Source of the DNA: JADIYM01 sp964641945
Lineage (GTDB): Bacteria > Acidobacteriota > Blastocatellia > UBA7656 > JADIYM01
NCBI GenBank assembly: GCA_964641945.1
Contig: CAZXLQ010000050.1
Location: forward strand, 1 to 22,441
Reading direction: 5' to 3'
Length of the DNA stretch: 22,441 nucleotides
In this document: one piece after another, positions 1 to 7,055 of the stretch
Layout: each line of letters opens with the position of its first letter
Position numbering within the stretch: position 1 is the first letter of the stretch
Translations under genes and position numbers: made by a program
Notes under the pieces: generated by a model
What the model saw: only the letters and a program-made list of their open reading frames with translations
Database searches by the model: none
Told to the model about the DNA's origin: nothing

Positions 1-22
1 AACCGTTCGACCGTCCGTGGGA

Positions 23-41
23 CGCTCGCTACCGCTCGCGG
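23..41. repeat. Fragment of dispersed repeat family D
   Basis: This 19-nt stretch matches the reverse complement of positions 20009-20027 at 18 of 19 bases, and its last 13 bases also match 20072-20084 exactly. It seems to be half of the inverted repeat seen whole at 20000-20093; the partner arm may lie left of the window or be lost. Nothing else in the first 182 bases looks coding. The minus-strand open frame over this region is antisense to the peptidase signal peptide and has no recognisable protein character. Confidence 0.5.
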
Positions 42-182
42 CTCGAAAAACGGGGTGTAACGGGGAGCACCCGCATCGTGCCCTGCCCCGGTCCCCGTTC
101 CTCGCGACCACTCGCGGTTCCGTATGCGTTGTGCGGCGTCGTAGACTGACGGGCCGATGAACTCCCGACTCGAGGTCCCAGA

Positions 183-1679
183 ATGACTCCGACGGCCCAG
201 CTCCTACGCGCGACACGACGAGCGTCAGCATCACTTCTCGCCATCGCCACGACGCTCACTGCTGTGCCGTATACAATGCTCGCAGCAACCGTGCCCGCCT
301 CCGTGCCCTCTGTCTCCTCCGTGCACTCGGCGCGGGCGGCGCCCCAGAACGCACCCGATTTCGACGCTCTCGCGAAGGAAGCCACGTCTCTCCTTCAGGA
401 GTACATCCGCGTCGACACCACGAATCCGCCCGGCAACGAGCGCCGCGCCGCCGACTTCTTCAAGAAGGTCTTCGACCGCGAAGGCATCCCATGCGAGATC
501 CTCGACATGGGCAACAACCGCGCCAACGTCGTCGCCCACCTAGCCGGATCCGGGAAGAAGCGTCCACTCGTCCTGCTCAACCACCTCGACGTCGTTCCCG
601 TCGACGCCGCGCGCTGGACCGTTCCGCCGTTCGCCGGCGAAATCCGTGACGGCTACGTCTGGGGCCGCGGCGCGACGGACATGAAGGGCACGGCGATCGC
701 GCACTGCGTCACGATGCTCGCGCTCAAGCGGTCGGGCGCGGCGCTCGATCGCGACGTCGTGTTTCTCGGCACGGCGGACGAGGAGGAAGGCGTCGAGGCG
801 AACGGCGCCGCGTGGGTCATCAGTAACCGTCGCGACGTGCTGCGCAACGCGGAGCTCGTGTTGACCGAAGGCGCATACATCGACGCCGACGACGCCGGGC
901 GAGCGAAAGCCTGGAACGTCGACGTCACCGAAAAGTCGGTTCTATGGCTGAAGGTCACCGCCTCGGGCCGCGCGGGCCATGGCTCGATCCCCGAGCCGAA
1001 CGGCGCCGTCGCAAAGCTCGTGCGCGCAATGGGACGGCTGATGGCCTGGGAGCCCGAGATCCGGTTGATCCCCGCAGTCGAGAAATACTTCCAGTCGATC
1101 GCGGCGAATGAGACCGGTGCGCTCGCCGACGACCTCCGCAATCCGCGCGCGGCGCTCGCGGACCCGGCGCGTCGGGCGCGTTTGCTTGCGGATCCGTTTC
1201 GCTCGGCCGCGCTGCGCGCGACTGTTTCGGTGACGGGGCTCAAGGGAAGCGACAAGGTGAACGTCATCCCCGGCGAGACCACGGCGCTCATCGACTGCCG
1301 GCTGCTGCCGGGCGACGATGCCGCGGTATTTCTAGAGACGCTGAAGAAGGTCGCCGGCGAACCGGACCTCAAATGGGAGATCATCGCTTCGAGCGTCGCG
1401 ACCGAATCGACCACCGACACGGACCTTTTTCGGTCTATCGAGCGGGCGCGGGACCGGTTCGATCCGGGCGTGCCGGTGCTGACGCCGCCGCTGCTGTCGA
1501 CGACGGATGCGACGACGTTCCGGCAGGCTGGGCTCGTGATCTACGGGTTCGAGGCGTGGCGGATCAGGCCCGACGAGGACCAGAGCCACGGAGACGACGA
1601 GCGGCTGTCGCTCGCGAACATCCGCTTCGGGGTCGAGGCGGTGTATTTCATCGTCTGGGACGTCTGCGGGGCGAAATGA
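183..1679 (+). CDS. Exported M20-family metallopeptidase
   Basis: A 498-residue zinc-dependent hydrolase of the M20/M25/M40 family (carboxypeptidase/deacylase type), which releases residues or acyl groups from peptides or acylated amino acids. The N-terminal ~52 residues are Arg-containing then hydrophobic and Ala-rich, typical of a Sec signal, so the enzyme is probably periplasmic. Family metal and catalytic residues are visible: H134 and D136 (NHLDVVP), D166 (GRGATDMKG), the E200-E201 pair (TADEEEG), E230 (VLTEG) and H469 (QSHGDD). A lid/dimerisation insert with RAGHGSIP lies near residues 270-275. The start is ATG at 183 with GAGG upstream. Length fits exported M20 enzymes. The gene is monocistronic and its end faces a convergent gene across a hairpin repeat. 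Substrate cannot be deduced. Confidence 0.93.
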   Translation: MTPTAQLLRATRRASASLLAIATTLTAVPYTMLAATVPASVPSVSSVHSARAAPQNAPDFDALAKEATSLLQEYIRVDTTNPPGNERRAADFFKKVFDREGIPCEILDMGNNRANVVAHLAGSGKKRPLVLLNHLDVVPVDAARWTVPPFAGEIRDGYVWGRGATDMKGTAIAHCVTMLALKRSGAALDRDVVFLGTADEEEGVEANGAAWVISNRRDVLRNAELVLTEGAYIDADDAGRAKAWNVDVTEKSVLWLKVTASGRAGHGSIPEPNGAVAKLVRAMGRLMAWEPEIRLIPAVEKYFQSIAANETGALADDLRNPRAALADPARRARLLADPFRSAALRATVSVTGLKGSDKVNVIPGETTALIDCRLLPGDDAAVFLETLKKVAGEPDLKWEIIASSVATESTTDTDLFRSIERARDRFDPGVPVLTPPLLSTTDATTFRQAGLVIYGFEAWRIRPDEDQSHGDDERLSLANIRFGVEAVYFIVWDVCGAK

Positions 1680-1697
1680 CCTGCGCTTCGACTTCTT

Positions 1698-1799
1698 GAC
1701 TTTGCGTCTTTGCGTCGGCCCTCTGCGCCTCCGCGAGAAACACCACCTGAAGCAAGTTTCTCGCAGAGACGCAAAGGACCGACGCAGAGACGCAGAGTC
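1698..1799. repeat. Family A octamer hairpin, copy A1
   Basis: Two 44-nt arms (1698-1741 and 1756-1799) are imperfect reverse complements with a 14-nt loop. The six mismatches are all C/T transitions. Each arm is mostly 8-nt units such as TCTTTGCG and ends at the loop side in the cap AGAAAC. It fills the gap between two convergent genes and could act as a structured 3' end for either, but no T-run follows. Copies A2 and A3 share cap and unit. Confidence 0.9.
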
Positions 1800-1813
1800 C
1801 AGAAGAGCCGCCG

Positions 1814-2308
1814 TTACTTCCGCACGCCCCTCGCCTTCGCCAGCGTGTCGATCACGCGCTTCGCTATCCGTCCCGACGCCGTCCCGAACAACGAACTCGC
1901 GCGGCCCGATCCAAGCACCGCGTTCGTCGTCGGATGCAGCAGCGTGTAGGTGAACTTCGTCGTGAACGTCGTCCTGTTCACCTTCACGATGAGGTCGGCC
2001 TTCCTGGCGTCTCTCGTCAGCTCGTATCCCAGCGCCGCGAACCGCTTGTCGGCCATCAACCGCTCCTCGACCACGGAGCTGTTGCAGAAGTCCGTGTCCG
2101 AATCGACGAGGATCGTACGGACCGCCGCGAGAGGACCGGCCGGTTGGGCAGGAGACGCGGACGGATCAACGGCGAACGTCACCCCGGATTGGCGTGCTCG
2201 CGTGAGCACGGTGCGCTGACGCTCCTGTGCTCCGACGCCTGCGACGGCAACCGAGCAGATCACGATGATGAAGGCACACGTCCGTCGTGGAAACGATGAA
2301 CCGAGCAT
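1814..2308 (-). CDS. Small exported protein of unknown function
   Basis: A 164-residue protein starting at ATG 2308 with AGGAG a few bases upstream. Residues 1-27 form a signal peptide (two Arg, then IIVICSVAVAGVG and an A-Q-E cleavage-like site). There is no lipobox Cys, so it is probably periplasmic. The mature part begins with a low-complexity Ser/Pro/Ala linker and continues into a compact domain of about 100 residues. That domain contains the phrases ILVDSDTDFCN, ADLIVKVNRT and TLLHPTTNAVLGSG, a pattern of alternating beta strands. I do not recognise a named family; the organisation resembles small exported domains of the DUF4136/CsgG-like kind, but that is only an impression. It converges on the peptidase gene and diverges from the PadR operon. 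Confidence 0.75.
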   Translation of the reverse strand: MLGSSFPRRTCAFIIVICSVAVAGVGAQERQRTVLTRARQSGVTFAVDPSASPAQPAGPLAAVRTILVDSDTDFCNSSVVEERLMADKRFAALGYELTRDARKADLIVKVNRTTFTTKFTYTLLHPTTNAVLGSGRASSLFGTASGRIAKRVIDTLAKARGVRK

Positions 2309-2423
2309 GGTGGAACTCCTGTCGAACGGAGGAATGATCGGTGGACGCCAGAGAGGAAGGCGACGCGGAGGGCCGATGTGTGGAGGCTACGCCGAGTGCG
2401 AGTCCGGCTCAAGGGAAGAAGGA

Positions 2424-2514
2424 GAGCTTCGCACACAGAGGCACGGAGCCAGGATTGGTCAGAGGCTTCCTGGCTCCGTGCCTCCGTGTCTCCGTGCCTC
2501 TGTGTGCGAAGCTC
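2424..2514. repeat. Family B octamer hairpin, copy B1, unequal arms
   Basis: Left arm 2424-2453 (30 nt) and right arm 2469-2514 (46 nt). The reverse complement of the left arm equals the right arm exactly, apart from one 16-nt block in the right arm (CCTCCGTGTCTCCGTG), which is two octamer units. The TGCGAAGC caps lie at the outer ends. It sits between divergent genes, about 20 bp upstream of the predicted PadR -35 box. Confidence 0.92.
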
Positions 2515-2532
2515 CCCTCCGATACTCTCCTG

Positions 2533-2578
2533 TTGACGTTCGACAAGAGTCGGCGTACCTTGCTTCCTGTCGAACGTC
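2533..2578 (+). promoter_or_regulatory. Promoter and candidate operator of the PadR-ADOP operon
   Basis: TTGACG (2533-2538), a 17-nt spacer and TACCTT (2556-2561) form a plausible sigma70-type promoter about 30 bp before the PadR start. A perfect 11-bp inverted repeat, GACGTTCGACA at 2535-2545 and TGTCGAACGTC at 2568-2578, brackets the -10 box and overlaps the -35 box. Its centres are 33 bp apart, about three helical turns. PadR proteins commonly bind dyads in their own promoters, so autoregulation is the natural inference. No direct evidence identifies which protein binds. Confidence 0.6.
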
Positions 2579-2590
2579 GAGGGGAGGCTC

Positions 2591-2923
2591 ATGAAAACCA
2601 TCCAGACCGATCTGTTGCAGGGAACGCTCGACCTGCTCGTGCTCAAGACGCTGCAGTCCGGGCCGCGCCACGGCTGGGACATCTCGCAGCGAATCAACCA
2701 GGTCTCCGAGGACGTGTTGCGAATCGGGCAGGGATCGCTTTACCCGGCGCTTCACCGGCTCGAAGACAAGGGGTGGATCGACGCCGAATGGGGCGCGTCC
2801 GAGAACAACCGCCGCGCGAAGTTCTACCGGCTTACCGCCTCGGGACGGAAGCGGCTCGCCGAGCAGACCGAGATCTGGCAGCGCTTCGCAGCCGCGGTTG
2901 CGCTCATTCTCAAGACCGTGTGA
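2591..2923 (+). CDS. PadR-family transcriptional regulator (acidobacterial type)
   Basis: A 110-residue winged-helix regulator. The N-terminus has the usual PadR pattern: helix 1 (LLQGTLDLLVLKTL), then GPRHGWDISQRI, and the recognition region QGSLYPALHRLEDKGWI at about residues 47-63. The wing is ENNRRAKFYRLTASGRKRL. A short C-terminal helix is the expected dimerisation element. The start ATG is preceded by GGGGAGG. It lies 16 nt upstream of the ADOP permease gene. This pairing is characteristic of the expanded acidobacterial PadR subfamily, whose members usually adjoin such permeases. It probably represses its own operon through the inverted repeat upstream. Its effector is unknown. Confidence 0.94.
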   Translation: MKTIQTDLLQGTLDLLVLKTLQSGPRHGWDISQRINQVSEDVLRIGQGSLYPALHRLEDKGWIDAEWGASENNRRAKFYRLTASGRKRLAEQTEIWQRFAAAVALILKTV

Positions 2924-2939
2924 CCGGGAGGGTTCCGTT

Positions 2940-5717
2940 ATGACAAAGGGCCTTCGCAAGCGATTGCGGGCGGTGTTCCTGCGGCGGCAGATGGAGCGCG
3001 AACTCGACGACGAGCTGCGTTTCCACCTCGAGAAGGACATCGAGCTGAACATGTCACGCGGCATGGGCGAAAAGGAGGCGCGCGCCGCCGCGCTCCGTTC
3101 CTTCGGCGGCGTCGACGAGGTGAAGGAGGAGTCGCGCGATCTGCGCGGCGTCCGGTTCCTCGACGAAACGTGGCAGGACATTCGCTACGGCCTGAGGATG
3201 ATGAAGAAGTCGCCGTCCTTCACCGCCATCGCGGTTCTGTCGCTCGCCCTCGGCATCGGCGCGAACACTGCGCTCTTCAGCGTCGTGGACTCGGTGCTGC
3301 TCGAGAAGCTCCCGGTCCCGGAACCCGACCGGCTGGTGCTTTTCGAGTGGCAGGCCGGCAGGGCTTTTCGAACTTCGGGAACAAGCGGCTACGGCGCCGG
3401 TGACATTCCGAAGGGACGTCGCGGCAGCTCGTCGTTCAACCATGGAATCTACGAGGCGATGCGCGCACAGGAAGGAACTCCGGTCACGGACCTCTTCGCC
3501 TTTGCCGCGCTCTGGCAGGCCAACGTTTCGGTGGACGGCCGCGCCGACGTCTCGGACGTGCAACTCGTTTCGGGGCGATATTTCGCCGGTTTGGGCGTTC
3601 CTGCGGCACTCGGCCGCACGCTGACCGATGAAGACAACCTCCCGAACGCGGCGCCCGCTGCCGTGATCAGCCACGCGTTCTGGCAATCGAAGCTCGGCGG
3701 TGACCCGGACGTGATTGGTAAGCGGATCGACATCAACAAGGTCGCATTCACGATCGTCGGCGTCGCCCCGAAGGGCTTCAACGGGACCCTTCAGATCGAC
3801 ATGTACCCGGCGGCCTCGGTGCCCCTCGTCTTCGAGTCACAACTGTCCGGCGAGAACATGATCGACGGACGCGCTGGCCGATCGGGCGTCTGGTTCGTGC
3901 ACGTAATGGGACGTCTCAAGCCCGGCGCAACGCACGAGCAGGCGCAGGCGAGCCTCGCGGGCACGTTTCAGGCCAAGGCTCTCGAGATTCAGCCTCCTCC
4001 AACCCGCGATACCGACGTCGTCGAGCTCGATCCCGGAGACTACCCGGTCCTGATGCAGCGCTCCGGGGCGCAGGGACTGACCGAGTCCCGACGAATCTAT
4101 TCGTCGACGCTCTACATCCTGATGGGCGTCGTGGCGCTCGTCCTGCTCATCGCCTGCGCCAACGTCGCGAACATGCTTCTCGCGCGCTCAGCAGCGCGGG
4201 GTTCGGAAATCACGCTGCGCCTGGCGATGGGCGCCGGACGCTGGCGGCTCGTGCGCCAGTTGCTCACCGAGAGCATGCTGCTGGCATTGCTCGGTGGCGC
4301 CGTTGGCGTGCTCTTCGCAATCTGGGGGACGGACGCGCTCGCGGCCATTGGAGAGAGTGGTGGTGACGTCCTTCCCGAAGGCGTCACGTACGGCCTCAAC
4401 GTCCGCGTGCTGCTCTTCACGCTCGCGGTCTCAGTGGTGACGGGCGTACTGTTCGGGCTCGCACCGGCGCTTCGCTCGACGAGACTCGACCTGACGAGCG
4501 CCATGAAGGAAGGCAGCCGCGGGACTGCCGGCATCTCCCGGTCGAGGTTGAGCAAGACGCTCGTCGTCGCCCAGGTGGCGATGTCGCTGCTTCTGCTCTT
4601 CGGCGCCGGACTCTTCCTGCGCACCGTGTACAACCTGCAGAACGTCGAGCTCGGCTTCGATCAGGAGAACCTGCTCGTCTTCACGCTCAGGCCCGGCAAG
4701 GCCGGGTACGAGAAGGATCGACTGCACGAGTTCTATCGCACCGTCTTCGAGCGGATCGAAGCGACGCCCGGCATCGCCGCCGCCACGTTCTGCCGCGTTC
4801 CGCTGGTGGCGAACAACACGTTCGATTCGGGGGTCATTCTTCCGGGTGAAACCCCTCAGTCCGGCGCGGAACACCTCACGAACCTGCAGATCGTGCGTGA
4901 GAACTTCTTCGAGACCATGGGCATTCCGCTTCTCGCCGGGCGCGGGTTCACGGATCGGGACACCGAAGGCTCGCAGCCGGTCGCGGTCGTCAGCGAGAAG
5001 TTCGCTCGCGACTACTTTCCCGAGGGGAACGTGCTCGGCCAGCGTGTGGGCTTCGACGAGAAGTCGCTGGGCAAATACGAGATCGTAGGCGTCGTGCGCG
5101 ACACGAAATACAACAATCTGCGCGACGACATTGCGCCTCTCTTCTACACGTATGCACGACAGGAGACGGACAACATCGGGACGATGTATTTCGCGGTGCG
5201 CACGCACGGCGATCCCACGGCGTTCGCTCCGGTCGCGCGCCGAATCGTGAACGCCATCGACTCCGAGCTTCCGGTGACCGACGTCATGACGCAGGAAGAC
5301 CGGTCCATACGGACCGTTGCCGAGGAACGGGTCTTCGCGCAGATGCTGACGTTTTTCGGCGCGCTGGCGGTGCTGCTGGCGGCGATCGGCCTCTACGGCG
5401 TGATGTCGTATTCGGTCGCGCAGCGCACGAACGAGATCGGAATCAGGATGGCGCTCGGCGCGGAAACGGGCGGCGTGCTGCGGATGGTCGTCGCGCAGGG
5501 GCTCAAGTTTGCGGTGATCGGCCTCGTGATCGGGTCGATAGCGACGTTTGCGCTGACGCGATTCATCGAGGGTCAGCTCTACGGGGTGACGGCGTCCGAT
5601 CCGTTCACGTTCGCGGTGGTCGGCATGCTTCTGCTCGTGGTGGCGCTCGTGGCGTGCTTGATTCCGGCTATGCGGGCTGCGCGGGTGGATCCGATGGTGG
5701 CGCTGCGAACCGAGTGA
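2940..5717 (+). CDS. ADOP-type MacB/FtsX ABC transporter permease
   Basis: A 925-residue inner-membrane permease. Residues 1-70 form the soluble, charged prefix typical of acidobacterial duplicated orphan permeases (MERELDDELRFHLEKD, then EARAAALRSFGG). A first MacB-like half follows: TM near 95-118, a large periplasmic domain, and an FtsX block with ACANVANMLLARSAAR and GAGRWRLVRQLLTES. The second half repeats the plan (VVAQVAMSLLLLFGAGLF, periplasmic domain, RTNEIGIRMALGA), ending at DPMVALRTE. I count about eight TM segments. The start chosen is ATG 2940 with GGGAGGG upstream; a longer open frame begins at 2898 but would overlap PadR. No ATPase gene is adjacent, as is usual for this 'orphan' family. 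The exported substrate is unknown. Confidence 0.93.
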   Translation: MTKGLRKRLRAVFLRRQMERELDDELRFHLEKDIELNMSRGMGEKEARAAALRSFGGVDEVKEESRDLRGVRFLDETWQDIRYGLRMMKKSPSFTAIAVLSLALGIGANTALFSVVDSVLLEKLPVPEPDRLVLFEWQAGRAFRTSGTSGYGAGDIPKGRRGSSSFNHGIYEAMRAQEGTPVTDLFAFAALWQANVSVDGRADVSDVQLVSGRYFAGLGVPAALGRTLTDEDNLPNAAPAAVISHAFWQSKLGGDPDVIGKRIDINKVAFTIVGVAPKGFNGTLQIDMYPAASVPLVFESQLSGENMIDGRAGRSGVWFVHVMGRLKPGATHEQAQASLAGTFQAKALEIQPPPTRDTDVVELDPGDYPVLMQRSGAQGLTESRRIYSSTLYILMGVVALVLLIACANVANMLLARSAARGSEITLRLAMGAGRWRLVRQLLTESMLLALLGGAVGVLFAIWGTDALAAIGESGGDVLPEGVTYGLNVRVLLFTLAVSVVTGVLFGLAPALRSTRLDLTSAMKEGSRGTAGISRSRLSKTLVVAQVAMSLLLLFGAGLFLRTVYNLQNVELGFDQENLLVFTLRPGKAGYEKDRLHEFYRTVFERIEATPGIAAATFCRVPLVANNTFDSGVILPGETPQSGAEHLTNLQIVRENFFETMGIPLLAGRGFTDRDTEGSQPVAVVSEKFARDYFPEGNVLGQRVGFDEKSLGKYEIVGVVRDTKYNNLRDDIAPLFYTYARQETDNIGTMYFAVRTHGDPTAFAPVARRIVNAIDSELPVTDVMTQEDRSIRTVAEERVFAQMLTFFGALAVLLAAIGLYGVMSYSVAQRTNEIGIRMALGAETGGVLRMVVAQGLKFAVIGLVIGSIATFALTRFIEGQLYGVTASDPFTFAVVGMLLLVVALVACLIPAMRAARVDPMVALRTE

Positions 5718-5724
5718 GGGCCGT

Positions 5725-5830
5725 GATTTTGCGGACTCCGTGACTCCGTGTCTCTGTGTCTCTGTGTGCGAAGCTCTTTCAGACGCTTCGCACACAGAGG
5801 CTCAGAGACACCGAGGCACGGAGGAAAATC
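5725..5830. repeat. Family B octamer hairpin, copy B2
   Basis: Both arms hold four octamers: ACTCCGTG twice and TCTCTGTG twice on the left (5735-5766), and the reverse complement of CCTCCGTG, CCTCGGTG, TCTCTGAG and CCTCTGTG on the right. The TGCGAAGC caps (5767-5774, and its complement at 5785-5792) face a 10-nt loop. The outermost bases GATTTT and AAAATC also pair. It occupies the gap between convergent genes, starting 8 nt after the permease stop. Confidence 0.92.
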
Positions 5831-5836
5831 TCTGGT

Positions 5837-6166
5837 TCAAAACACCGCCAGCATCCCCAGAGTCGCGTAGAGCTCCGCCACCCCGATCAGGACGAGCGGC
5901 GCCGCTCCGAATCCCACGATGAGGGCGGCTTTCCACGTCGCGAGGGCACTGACGGCCGCATAGGCCCCGAGCATCCCAAGCACACTCGTCGCCGCGCTCG
6001 CCGCCAGCAGTACTACGTAGCCGATGCCGACAGCGGTCGCTTCGCCCAGTGACGGCGGCGCGACGAACGCCGCAAACTGCAGCACCGCGAGCACGACAAC
6101 ACCGGCAACCTGGGCGCCCAGCGCCGCGGCGAGCCACGCCGCCGGCCGCATCGAGTAGCCGTTCAT
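5837..6166 (-). CDS. Small hydrophobic membrane protein, coupled to upstream gene
   Basis: A 109-residue protein that is almost entirely hydrophobic, with three or four probable TM helices (about residues 9-31, 43-58, 60-80 and 84-107). The start ATG at 6166 overlaps the upstream stop as ATGA, and GGAGGAG lies about 8 nt before it, so translation is probably coupled to the 6163-6876 gene. The same strand has a longer open frame from 6343, but its extra N-terminus is only Arg/Cys-rich antisense-like sequence overlapping the upstream gene. I recognise no family. The coupling suggests that it forms a complex with, or assists insertion of, the membrane-anchored protein encoded just upstream. Confidence 0.72.
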   Translation of the reverse strand: MNGYSMRPAAWLAAALGAQVAGVVVLAVLQFAAFVAPPSLGEATAVGIGYVVLLAASAATSVLGMLGAYAAVSALATWKAALIVGFGAAPLVLIGVAELYATLGMLAVF

Positions 6167-6876
6167 TCGATCGCTCCTCCGATCGTTAGCGAGGCGCCTC
6201 CGGCACGGACCGCGGTCGAATCGGCGATCATCACTTCGGTGTCGGCAGCGCCGAAGGCGACGCGACCGACAACGCGGAGTACGCGCCGAGTCTCGTCGTT
6301 CGCGGCAACAACCGACTCGCCGAGCGGCGCCCCCGCCACCCACCGGCGCAGGAAATAGACGAAGAACACTGGCGACTGGCTCACTCCGACGTGTCCGACG
6401 TACGCGTCAGCGCCGACCGACAACCAGCGTGTGGACTGGTCGGCATCGCCGCATCCCGTGTTGTAGACGAGGCGGAGGGGCGCCGTCCGCTCCGGGCCAA
6501 GAGCGGCGACCGCATCGACGTAGCGGTTCGCGTGGGCGAGCAGGTAAAGGTCGACGGTCTGATACTCGGCGCAAGCTTCGGCGACGGCCGCAACGAAAGC
6601 GGCGCGGGCGCTCGAGCCTTCCGACTCGGTGAAGTACCAGACGCGGTCGTAGCCACGCTCGAGCGCCGGCAGCGTGAACGATCGCGTGCCCCATTTCTGG
6701 AACGCGATGACGTCGTCGCGGATGGCAATCGCGGCGCGAGGCGCGTGTGGAGTGCGGGTCGACGAGAGGACAAGGGGACGCTCGACGAACGCCGCGACGA
6801 GTATGAAAGACGCAGCCGGCAGCAGCAGCGCCACGACGAGCGCAACAATCCGTCTCGATGGGTTCAGGATCTCCAC
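6163..6876 (-). CDS. Membrane-anchored protein with a possible caspase-like (clan CD) fold
   Basis: A 237-residue protein from GTG 6876. The frame is open up to TTG 6975, but that extension translates a hairpin repeat, so GTG 6876 is preferred although its ribosome site is weak. One TM helix lies near residues 10-30, followed by an extracytoplasmic domain. The domain has a hydrophobic strand ending in His (DLYLLAHAN, H115), then about 27 residues on a second strand ending in Cys (LRLVYNTGCGD, C142). After that come GADAYVGHVG and a helix FFVYFLRRWVAGAPLGES. Strand-His then strand-Cys is the layout of clan CD cysteine peptidases (caspase, gingipain, CHAT), but His is followed by Ala rather than the usual Gly, so this is inference. 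It is coupled to the small membrane protein downstream. Confidence 0.7.
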   Translation of the reverse strand: MEILNPSRRIVALVVALLLPAASFILVAAFVERPLVLSSTRTPHAPRAAIAIRDDVIAFQKWGTRSFTLPALERGYDRVWYFTESEGSSARAAFVAAVAEACAEYQTVDLYLLAHANRYVDAVAALGPERTAPLRLVYNTGCGDADQSTRWLSVGADAYVGHVGVSQSPVFFVYFLRRWVAGAPLGESVVAANDETRRVLRVVGRVAFGAADTEVMIADSTAVRAGGASLTIGGAIE

Positions 6877-6927
6877 CCATCGACTTGTAGCCCACGCGCT
6901 CTGCGGCCGGCAACCGGAGAACGGAAC

Positions 6928-7043
6928 GCTTCGCGCGCAGAGACACAGAGGCTCAGAGCCACGGAGGCACACCAACGCGCTCAGGAGCTAATGCAGCTGT
7001 CGGACTCTGGGTCTCTGTGCCTTTGTGCCTCTGTGTGCGAAGC
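6928..7043. repeat. Family B octamer hairpin, copy B3
   Basis: The left arm starts with the complement of the TGCGAAGC cap (GCTTCGCG, 6928-6935), followed by units CGCAGAGA, CACAGAGG, CTCAGAGC and CACGGAGG. The right arm has GTCTCTGTG, CCTTTGTG, CCTCTGTG and the cap TGCGAAGC at 7036-7043. Caps lie outside. The central loop is long (about 35 nt). It lies between two minus-strand genes, just after the glycosyltransferase stop. Confidence 0.88.
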
Positions 7044-7055
7044 GTCTTCGTCTCA

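Noticed and set aside
4431..5795. A 454-codon minus-strand open frame over the ADOP permease
   Set aside because: Composition is His/Arg/Asp-rich antisense noise, and its start lies in hairpin B2.
5725..5830. Tandem octamers considered as a CRISPR or minisatellite array
   Set aside because: Units are 8 nt, contiguous without spacers and arranged as an inverted repeat, so neither CRISPR nor a simple VNTR fits.
6877..6975. N-terminal extension of the His/Cys membrane protein to TTG 6975
   Set aside because: The first part of the extension translates hairpin B3 (Cys/Leu-rich sequence typical of that repeat), so it is not likely to be protein coding.
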